DNA of 10,341 bases from Ruminococcaceae bacterium UBA7101. Lineage in GTDB: Bacteria; Bacillota; Clostridia; Oscillospirales; Acutalibacteraceae. A model generated the notes under the pieces. It was not told the origin of the DNA. It made no database searches and saw nothing but the letters and a program-made list of their open reading frames with translations. Below are positions 1-4,976 of the stretch, piece after piece. How positions within the stretch are numbered: the first letter of the stretch is position 1; every line of letters starts with the position of its first letter. The stretch spans positions 1 to 10,341 of the forward strand of contig DKYL01000089.1 in assembly GCA_002493325.1 (NCBI GenBank), written 5' to 3'. Made by a program: the position numbers and the translations under genes.

Positions 1-17
1 AATAAATTAAATTTATA

Positions 18-46
18 TTGACAATAAATTTTAGATGTGCTAATAT
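18..46 (+). promoter_or_regulatory. sigma-A type promoter of the three-gene block
   Basis: A perfect TTGACA -35 box lies at 18-23. After a 17-base spacer comes TAATAT at 41-46, preceded by TG one base upstream (38-39), which makes an extended -10. The expected transcription start is near 53, giving a leader of about 30 bases before the ATG at 82. It is the only good promoter ahead of the three overlapping genes that follow. Confidence 0.75.
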
Positions 47-81
47 AAATGTGAAATAAATGTAAAGAAATGAGGATTTAT

Positions 82-576
82 ATGCAATACGAAACTATAA
101 TTTTAGAAATGATGTCAAGAATTCAAAAACTTGAAGAAGAGGTTGAAGAATTAAAAAATACGATTTCATCCAATAGCATTGAATCGTCAGTTAGTCAAAC
201 CAAAAGGAATGTTAAAGTAACGCCTGAAATGACTCGTCTTTGTTATGAAAAAGCGAAAGCAATATATAATAATCCATATCTTGATACGAATGATTTGGCA
301 GATGAGGTTTCAACTCAAACGGGCATGAAAGTTAGTACGGCAAAAATGAATATAGGTTCTATGATACTGATATTGAAAGGTGAAGGATATAATAGAATTT
401 TGAGTGCTGATTCTCTTGATTTGTGTCTTGATATGATTTATCGTGATTTTGGTCTGTCAGGTTTGAAAAAAGCGTTGCAAGCAACCGAATTGCATATTGA
501 ATATTTAAAAACAAAGGGTATGGCTACATCAAAGCTTATATCAGTATTTACTAAGTATAAAGGTATGATAAAATGA
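82..576 (+). CDS. coiled-coil protein of unknown function, first gene of a three-gene operon
   Basis: This 164-residue soluble protein has no recognised function. An ATG also exists at 70, but the ATG at 82 is preferred because GAGG at 72-75 sits 6 bases before it, while the ATG at 70 has no good ribosome binding site. Residues 1-27 form a short acidic coiled coil (heptad-like IQKLEEEVEELKN), followed by a Ser/Gln/Asn-rich linker to about residue 45. Residues 47-163 form a helical domain with the pattern VTPEMTRLCYEKAKAIY, then GMKVSTAKMNI, GEGYNRIL and LSGLKKALQATELHIEYL. From memory this resembles a small domain found at the N-terminus of some HNH-endonuclease-like proteins; here no nuclease is attached and no HNH motif is present. 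The stop overlaps the next start by four bases (ATGA), so translation is probably coupled. Calling it a real gene is safe; the domain resemblance is a recollection. Confidence 0.85.
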   Translation: MQYETIILEMMSRIQKLEEEVEELKNTISSNSIESSVSQTKRNVKVTPEMTRLCYEKAKAIYNNPYLDTNDLADEVSTQTGMKVSTAKMNIGSMILILKGEGYNRILSADSLDLCLDMIYRDFGLSGLKKALQATELHIEYLKTKGMATSKLISVFTKYKGMIK

Positions 577-1127
577 CTGTATTTTTAGCTGTAATTATCA
601 CTGTTTGCATAATGATAAAAATATTAAAATCTGAGAAAAAAGAGCAAAAAGCTTTAGAAGATGCAAAGGTTGTCGAAACCAGAATGCAGTATTCTGCAAT
701 TTGTGAGATAAATAGTGGTAATCTTCCAATTATTAAAGTTGATAATCTTAATTATTTACCAAACGAAAAGTGCCATTATTTAGATAATGCAGTCTATTCA
801 ACTACAACAAGTTCTACTGCGTATCATAAATTTTATAATGGTACATACACCAAGGGCGGTTACAGGAGTGGTATTTCTACTACATATCCTGTTACAACTT
901 ACAAAGAGAATATGCATAAGGGGACTTTGGTTGTAACAAATGAAAGAATCATTTTTATAAATGATAAATATTCATTGTGTATACCACTTTGCCGTGTGGT
1001 TTCATTTACACCTGATACGAATAAGATAGTCGTTTATTCAGGTAACAGAATAGATTCAATTTATGTGCCAAATGGTTTTACAGTATATAATTTATTAAAT
1101 AATATTTGCAAAGAAAGGAATAAATGA
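573..1127 (+). CDS. membrane-anchored protein with PH/GRAM-like segment
   Basis: The protein has 184 residues. Residues 3-17 are a single hydrophobic helix at the extreme N-terminus, followed by a lysine/glutamate-rich stretch (18-33), so it is probably held at the inner face of the membrane with the rest in the cytoplasm. The C-terminal part carries LPII (51-54), NEKCHYLDNAVY (64-75) and GTLVVTNERIIFIN (117-130), then IPLCRVVSF. The 'GTL-x-x-TN-x-R-IIF' strand is typical of bacterial PH/GRAM-like beta domains, which bind lipid or protein surfaces; which ligand applies here cannot be read. It overlaps the genes on both sides by four bases, so the three products are likely made together. Its base composition is AT-rich like its two partners. 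The fold assignment is from motif recognition only. Confidence 0.85.
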   Translation: MTVFLAVIITVCIMIKILKSEKKEQKALEDAKVVETRMQYSAICEINSGNLPIIKVDNLNYLPNEKCHYLDNAVYSTTTSSTAYHKFYNGTYTKGGYRSGISTTYPVTTYKENMHKGTLVVTNERIIFINDKYSLCIPLCRVVSFTPDTNKIVVYSGNRIDSIYVPNGFTVYNLLNNICKERNK

Positions 1128-1552
1128 TGATAAGGAATGTAAGTGAATATTTGAAAGAGTATTATCTTTCAAATGGAAAAAGAATTGTTGTAACTACTTT
1201 AAAAGGAAAACAGCACGAAATTTGTTTGTCTGATGATAACAAGTATTTTTATAGTTATACAGGATTGAGGCAAAACAATGTTTTATACTTGAATTGGTTT
1301 GATGGTATTGTAGATTTTATAAAGGAAAATGGCGGCAGAGTTGAAAAAGGCGGTTGCCGAAACAGTAAAGTTGCACAGGGTAATTGTGCAAAAGGCACGC
1401 TTTGTTATTATGTTGCAACAGAATGTTATGGGAAGTGTGATGGTGAATCTTCATTTGATCCAATTTTTATTATTGCTGCAATTTTAGAAAATGCTGGAAT
1501 TTGCAAAAATGAAAGAGGCTATGTAAGTTATCACCCAAATTCTTATCTTTAA
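1124..1552 (+). CDS. cysteine-rich conserved hypothetical protein, third gene of operon
   Basis: The protein has 142 residues and no transmembrane segment or signal peptide. The ATG at 1124 overlaps the previous stop (ATGA) and has GAAAGG at 1113-1118 five bases upstream; the adjacent ATG at 1127 is possible. It contains seven cysteines (34, 78, 88, 94, 101, 105, 127), five of them clustered between 78 and 105 around GGCRNSK, GNCAKGTLC and ECYGKC. This is followed by a conserved-looking core, GESSFDPIFIIAAILENAG (107-125), and NERGYVSYHP (129-138). The cluster could bind a metal or be incidental in an anaerobe; spacing does not match a standard zinc ribbon (two CxxC knuckles) or a ferredoxin motif. 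I do not recognise the family. It is the last gene of the overlapping trio and is followed by a hairpin terminator 30 bases downstream. Confidence 0.83.
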   Translation: MMIRNVSEYLKEYYLSNGKRIVVTTLKGKQHEICLSDDNKYFYSYTGLRQNNVLYLNWFDGIVDFIKENGGRVEKGGCRNSKVAQGNCAKGTLCYYVATECYGKCDGESSFDPIFIIAAILENAGICKNERGYVSYHPNSYL

Positions 1553-1581
1553 ATATAATTATTTGGGAATATAAAATAAAT

Positions 1582-1618
1582 AAAAAGAGAACAGATTTAC
1601 GAATCTGTTCTCTCTTTT
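1582..1618. terminator. bidirectional intrinsic terminator between convergent genes
   Basis: A 12-bp perfect stem (AGAGAACAGATT at 1586-1597 with its complement at 1602-1613) closes a TACG loop. A run of A at 1582-1586 precedes it and TTTT at 1615-1618 follows it, so each strand reads hairpin then U-run. It ends the three-gene block on the plus strand and the symporter gene (stop at 1635-1637) on the minus strand. Confidence 0.9.
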
Positions 1619-1634
1619 ATTTAATTCATATGAT

Positions 1635-3164
1635 TTAATTGTTGTTTAATCCTGCATCCTTTGCATTCTGTTCAGCAATTCTGTTAGCACGCTTATCAGC
1701 AAGCTCAACAATCATCTGCTGCTGAAGCTTACCATGGATAGGATAAAGAATAAATGATACACCGTAAAGTCCTCTTGCAAGAGCAGGGAGGATACAGAAG
1801 ATTGCCCAGATACCGTTAAGCATCTTAGGATCAGTCTGAGGAATTGCGTTGCCGAGTGAGTCGGTAAGCGGAATATAATTAATCCATGTAAGTACCATAC
1901 CTGACATCCAGCCTGTTACAGATGTAGCAAGCTTACCGAAGTAACCCTGAACTGTTGTAACAAGTGCCTCGTTTCTCAATCCGTGCTTCCATTCCATATA
2001 GTCAAGTGCCTCTGCAGTAACAATCTGTCCACTTACAAGAAGAATTTTGTTCGGGAGTCCGCAGATAGTAAGACCGAAAATAACCCAAATCAAATTTAAA
2101 ATTCTATTATCATTAAAGGTCTGACCGAATGGATGATATCCGATGAAGAAGAGTGTCATATAAGCAAAGAAACCGAATAAGCCTGCGATGATTGAGGTCG
2201 TTCTTCCGCCCCATTTTTTAACCATTTTAGCTGCAATGGGAACCATTATGTAGTTCGGAATACCTGTAAACAATCCGCAGATTGTTGCATTCATCAAAGA
2301 GCCTGTATTGTTAAGCCAGAAATATGACTCAGTTGATCCGCCGACTGATTTGAAGGAGTTAAAGAAATTAGCAAGTATAACTGCAATCAAAGGGCGGTTA
2401 GTGATAATATTCTTTAAGGATTCAATAATAGAGGTTTCCTTCATTTCTTCACGGCTCATAAGCGGAACTCTTTCTCTCATATTAAAGCATCCGAATATTG
2501 CGAATGCTGCAGAAAGAATAAGCATAAACTGAGCAAAGCCGCTGTATATACCCTTCATTGTAATATTGCTGTTGATTTTAGGCAGCAAGGTTACAAATAC
2601 AGGTACAAGTGAAGGAATCCATGTTCCGAACAATTCAAAGAATTTTGTTGTTGTGATAAGGTTGTCACGCTCTGCGGTATTTGGAGTAATATTATAAATC
2701 ATAAGACCCCATGCACCGAAGTAGCTCATACCAAGACCGTATATGACGATAGCAACAGTTGCCCAGATAACTTTTTGAGTTGAGTTAATATCCGGTGCAG
2801 AGAACATCATATATCCGCCTATAACCCAAAGGGGAAGCGGTAAAATAAAGAAAGGTTTGATACGACCCCATCTTGTTCGTGTTCGGTCAATAATAAGACC
2901 TGAAATAGTGTCATCAACAGCATCATATATGGATGCAAAGAGATTGATGTTAGCATAAGCAGTTGTATTCAGTTTAAGGAACTGAATCATAAAGAATTCC
3001 TTAAATGCATCAACAAACTGAGTTAAATTCTTTTGACCAAAGTTAACCAGAACGTATGCAGCGATTTCTTTTGGCGAAAGATAACGCTTGTGCGTGTAGG
3101 CGAGCTTGTCAAGCTCATCCATTTCTGCCTGAGTTAAATCTTCGGTAATAATTTCTTCTGCCAA
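1635..3164 (-). CDS. GPH-family (MelB-like) sugar:cation symporter
   Basis: This 509-residue integral membrane transporter of the major facilitator superfamily, glycoside-pentoside-hexuronide:cation symporter family, probably imports a sugar or glycoside with Na+ or H+. Family marks are clear: YDAVDDTISG followed by RTRTRWGRIKP (80-104) corresponds to the MelB helix II/loop 2-3 signature, with D81 and D85 in the positions of the cation-site aspartates. NITPNTAERDNL (158-169) and EALDYMEWKHGLRNEA (385-400) are the loop signatures of the family. About twelve hydrophobic helices are present, with a polar 30-residue N-terminal tail. The start is TTG: GAGGGA (complement of 3171-3176) lies six bases upstream, while the first in-frame ATG would be residue 15 and has no such site. 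No glycosidase or sugar regulator is adjacent, so the substrate cannot be named. It runs convergent to the gene block at the left and divergent from the gene at 3359. Confidence 0.93.
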   Translation of the reverse strand: MAEEIITEDLTQAEMDELDKLAYTHKRYLSPKEIAAYVLVNFGQKNLTQFVDAFKEFFMIQFLKLNTTAYANINLFASIYDAVDDTISGLIIDRTRTRWGRIKPFFILPLPLWVIGGYMMFSAPDINSTQKVIWATVAIVIYGLGMSYFGAWGLMIYNITPNTAERDNLITTTKFFELFGTWIPSLVPVFVTLLPKINSNITMKGIYSGFAQFMLILSAAFAIFGCFNMRERVPLMSREEMKETSIIESLKNIITNRPLIAVILANFFNSFKSVGGSTESYFWLNNTGSLMNATICGLFTGIPNYIMVPIAAKMVKKWGGRTTSIIAGLFGFFAYMTLFFIGYHPFGQTFNDNRILNLIWVIFGLTICGLPNKILLVSGQIVTAEALDYMEWKHGLRNEALVTTVQGYFGKLATSVTGWMSGMVLTWINYIPLTDSLGNAIPQTDPKMLNGIWAIFCILPALARGLYGVSFILYPIHGKLQQQMIVELADKRANRIAEQNAKDAGLNNN

Positions 3165-3217
3165 AATTATTCCCTCATTTCTTTCCGGAAGCTGCCCGGA
3201 TTATTAATAACAGTAAT

Positions 3218-3246
3218 ATACTATCATATAAAGGATATGAAATCAA
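3218..3246 (-). promoter_or_regulatory. candidate promoter of the symporter gene
   Basis: On the minus strand, TTGATT (3246-3241) is followed after 17 bases by TAGTAT (3223-3218), with TG one base upstream (extended -10). The start of transcription would be near 3211, giving a leader of about 47 bases. The leader contains a small inverted repeat, TCCGG/CCGGA (3184-3188 and 3196-3200). The -10 matches consensus at four of six positions, so this is a moderate call. Confidence 0.5.
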
Positions 3247-3293
3247 CACTTTTTTCACTATCATTAATACTAAAATTATATTTAACTTTTGTA

Positions 3294-3322
3294 TTGACAA
3301 TTTGTCGAATAAATTATAAAAT
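3294..3322 (+). promoter_or_regulatory. promoter of the zinc-ribbon membrane protein gene
   Basis: TTGACA at 3294-3299, a 17-base spacer and TAAAAT at 3317-3322 fit a vegetative promoter; the transcript would start near 3329, about 30 bases before the ATG. The -35 box overlaps an 11-base palindrome, GACAATTTGTC (3296-3306), which could be a repressor site. It lies divergent to the symporter promoter, with 47 bases between the two -35 boxes. Confidence 0.7.
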
Positions 3323-3358
3323 AGCTAGGTAAGTAAACTTTGAAAGGGGTACATATCA

Positions 3359-4270
3359 ATGGCAAGTACCTGTCCTAATTGCGGCAAAAAGCTTCATTTA
3401 TGGGATATTAAGGCAGAATGCTCAAATTGCGGAGTATCAATCCCGAATTATAATTGGGAAGCCAGACTTGAAGAGGATAATATTAAGGCTGAAAAGCAAT
3501 TTGCAGTATTCAACAGATCTTTGAACAGAATTGCTTATTCAATTTACGGAACAAAGCTGAGAATTGCAAGGCTTATTTTAACCTTCCTTCCTGCAATCGG
3601 TTTTATTCTTCCGTGGGCAACACTTAAAAGTGATGCTGAAAGCTTTGATTTAAGCATTATTTCATTTAGCGGAAATAAATCACTTATCGACTTTTTCAAA
3701 AGCTTTTTCGGTGATACAAGCTTATACTTTACAAATATGAAATTTGAGGAGTACAGCGGTGCGGTAACGCTTGCTTTTGCAGGTTATATCCTGTTTGTAC
3801 TCAGTGCACTTTTGATTGTAATAGCTTTTTTCTTAAACATTATTATGTGTAAGAAACCGAAAACCAAGTCAACAGTCGTTTTTGATGTTTTGTCAATTGC
3901 TGTATCAGCAGCAAGCGTTGTGTGCTTTGTTATGAGTGGTTCACTTGCAAGTGATGCTGTTGCATTTAATTTTGGCGATTTTGCTGTTCTTAACGGTTCT
4001 GCTTCAATCAGTTGGGGCTATTTTATTGCACTTGCGCTTTTGCTTGCAGCAATGGGTATTAACATTGCTGTTGCTAAAGCACCTGCCAAGAGTGACGAAA
4101 CACTTGAGGAGGAAAGGCTTGCCCGTGTTAAGGCAAAAGAAGAGGAAGAACGCAGGAAAGAAATTGAACGTGAAAAGGCAAGGGTAGAGGAAGAAAAGAA
4201 ACAGGCAGAGGAAAATGAAAGGCTTGTTAAAGAAGCTAAGGAAAAGCTTGCTAAAAGTAAAAAGAAATAA
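3359..4270 (+). CDS. zinc-ribbon, four-helix membrane protein with charged coiled-coil tail
   Basis: This 303-residue protein has three parts. Residues 5-24 are a zinc ribbon with two CxxC knuckles (CPNC at 5-8, CSNC at 21-24). Residues 68-238 contain four hydrophobic segments (about 70-88, 136-162, 173-193, 219-239); the stretch between the first and second (about 89-135) is polar and may be exposed outside. Residues 246-303 are a long, extremely charged helix rich in Glu, Lys and Arg, ending KEKLAKSKKK, which would be a cytoplasmic coiled coil. This architecture is common among uncharacterised Firmicutes membrane proteins; I do not recognise a named family or function. The ribosome binding site is AAAGGGG (3343-3349), nine bases before the ATG. 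It has its own promoter and is closed by a strong terminator, so it appears to be a single-gene transcript. Confidence 0.9.
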   Translation: MASTCPNCGKKLHLWDIKAECSNCGVSIPNYNWEARLEEDNIKAEKQFAVFNRSLNRIAYSIYGTKLRIARLILTFLPAIGFILPWATLKSDAESFDLSIISFSGNKSLIDFFKSFFGDTSLYFTNMKFEEYSGAVTLAFAGYILFVLSALLIVIAFFLNIIMCKKPKTKSTVVFDVLSIAVSAASVVCFVMSGSLASDAVAFNFGDFAVLNGSASISWGYFIALALLLAAMGINIAVAKAPAKSDETLEEERLARVKAKEEEERRKEIEREKARVEEEKKQAEENERLVKEAKEKLAKSKKK

Positions 4271-4285
4271 TTTTTGTTTCTATAT

Positions 4286-4314
4286 AAAAAGGAGTGCATT
4301 GTCACTCCTTTTTT
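4286..4314 (+). terminator. strong intrinsic terminator
   Basis: AAAAAGGAGTG (4286-4296) pairs perfectly with CACTCCTTTTT (4303-4313) around a six-base loop, and the right arm runs into T residues. It lies 15 bases after the stop at 4270 and ends two bases before the -35 box of the next promoter. Confidence 0.92.
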
Positions 4315-4315
4315 C

Positions 4316-4344
4316 TTGACCTATTTTATTGTATTTGTTATAAT
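4316..4344 (+). promoter_or_regulatory. near-consensus promoter of the small membrane protein gene
   Basis: TTGACC (4316-4321), exactly 17 bases, then a perfect TATAAT (4339-4344). Transcription should begin near 4351, so the leader is only about 13 bases and consists largely of the ribosome binding site GGAG (4352-4355). This fixes the gene start at 4364: an in-frame ATG at 4274 lies upstream of the promoter and next to the terminator. Confidence 0.85.
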
Positions 4345-4363
4345 GTTAATCGGAGTGATGACA

Positions 4364-4918
4364 ATGAAGGAAAATAAAAAAATGAATTTGTCCAAAAAGC
4401 AAAGAAATATTATCATTACTTTTGCTGTAATTATTGCTGTTGCAATAACAGGGCTTATTGTTTTTAAAACAAATCAGATTTATTTTACAACAAAATTAAT
4501 GTATGCTTTTATGCCGCAGTCATATGTGGCTGAGCTTGATGATGGCAACATAGAGTTTTTTGTTGAATATAATAAAGATTACAGTGCTAAGGAAAGCAAT
4601 AATGATCCTCTTCAGGCATTCAGCTATTATTATTTTGATGAAAACGGCGAACGTGTTGATTTGGGAGTTGACGGCGGTTATGATGAAGAAGGCAATGGTG
4701 AAAAATCGCCGCTATCTGTTCCGTTTATGTTTTTAATGGGTCAAAGGATAGGTACCTTTAAATCTATAATGACGAAAGTAATGCTTGCACTCGCGGCTGT
4801 TGTAATAGTGGTTTTGATTGTTGTCTGGTTCATTGTATGGTCAAGAAATGAAGACAAGCAAAAGATTGAAAAATACGGCGAGAAAAAAAATAAGAAGAAT
4901 AAAAAGTCGAAAAAATAA
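4364..4918 (+). CDS. small two-helix membrane protein, unknown function
   Basis: This 184-residue protein of unknown function starts at the ATG at 4364, eight bases after GGAG and downstream of a strong promoter. An ATG at 4358 is too close to GGAG, and the longer reading frame from 4274 would begin inside untranscribed DNA. Residues 15-34 and 138-160 are hydrophobic helices. Between them lies an acidic, tyrosine-rich segment of about 100 residues (VAELDDGNIEFFVEY, FSYYYFDENGERVDLGV), which with cytoplasmic ends would face outside. The C-terminus (161-184) is strongly basic, ending KKNKKNKKSKK, consistent with a cytoplasmic tail by the positive-inside rule. The neighbouring gene at 3359 also ends in a lysine-rich tail. 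No catalytic motif is visible. Confidence 0.85.
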   Translation: MKENKKMNLSKKQRNIIITFAVIIAVAITGLIVFKTNQIYFTTKLMYAFMPQSYVAELDDGNIEFFVEYNKDYSAKESNNDPLQAFSYYYFDENGERVDLGVDGGYDEEGNGEKSPLSVPFMFLMGQRIGTFKSIMTKVMLALAAVVIVVLIVVWFIVWSRNEDKQKIEKYGEKKNKKNKKSKK

Positions 4919-4924
4919 ATCAAC

Positions 4925-4951
4925 AGACCAAGCGCTTTGCTTGGTCTTTGT
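4925..4951 (+). terminator. probable intrinsic terminator or attenuating hairpin
   Basis: AGACCAAGC (4925-4933) pairs perfectly with GCTTGGTCT (4939-4947) around a five-base loop, directly after the stop at 4918. The following bases (TTGT, then a mixed AT tract) form a weak U-run, so part of the transcript may read through into the reductase gene, for which no clear separate promoter was found. Confidence 0.7.
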
Positions 4952-4976
4952 ACTATATTTAATTTAAGGAGCAGTT

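Noticed and set aside
70..81. ATG at 70 as start of the first gene
   Set aside because: It lacks a good ribosome binding site, and GAGG at 72-75 is correctly placed for the ATG at 82.
3184..3200. Inverted repeat TCCGG-N7-CCGGA in the leader of the symporter gene as a riboswitch
   Set aside because: Only five base pairs in a leader of about 47 bases; too small for any known riboswitch.
4018..4305. Minus-strand open frame opposite the end of the zinc-ribbon protein gene
   Set aside because: Its Ser/Leu/Phe-rich repeats are the mirror of the Glu/Lys/Arg-rich tail on the plus strand.
4274..4363. In-frame 5' extension of the small membrane protein gene from an ATG at 4274
   Set aside because: It runs through the terminator hairpin (4286-4314) and the promoter (4316-4344) and has no ribosome binding site; the ATG at 4364 has GGAG eight bases upstream.
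4936..4965. Separate promoter for the reductase gene
   Set aside because: TATATT/TACTAT-like -10 boxes exist, but none has an acceptable -35 at 15-19 bases; read-through past the 4925-4951 hairpin is at least as likely.
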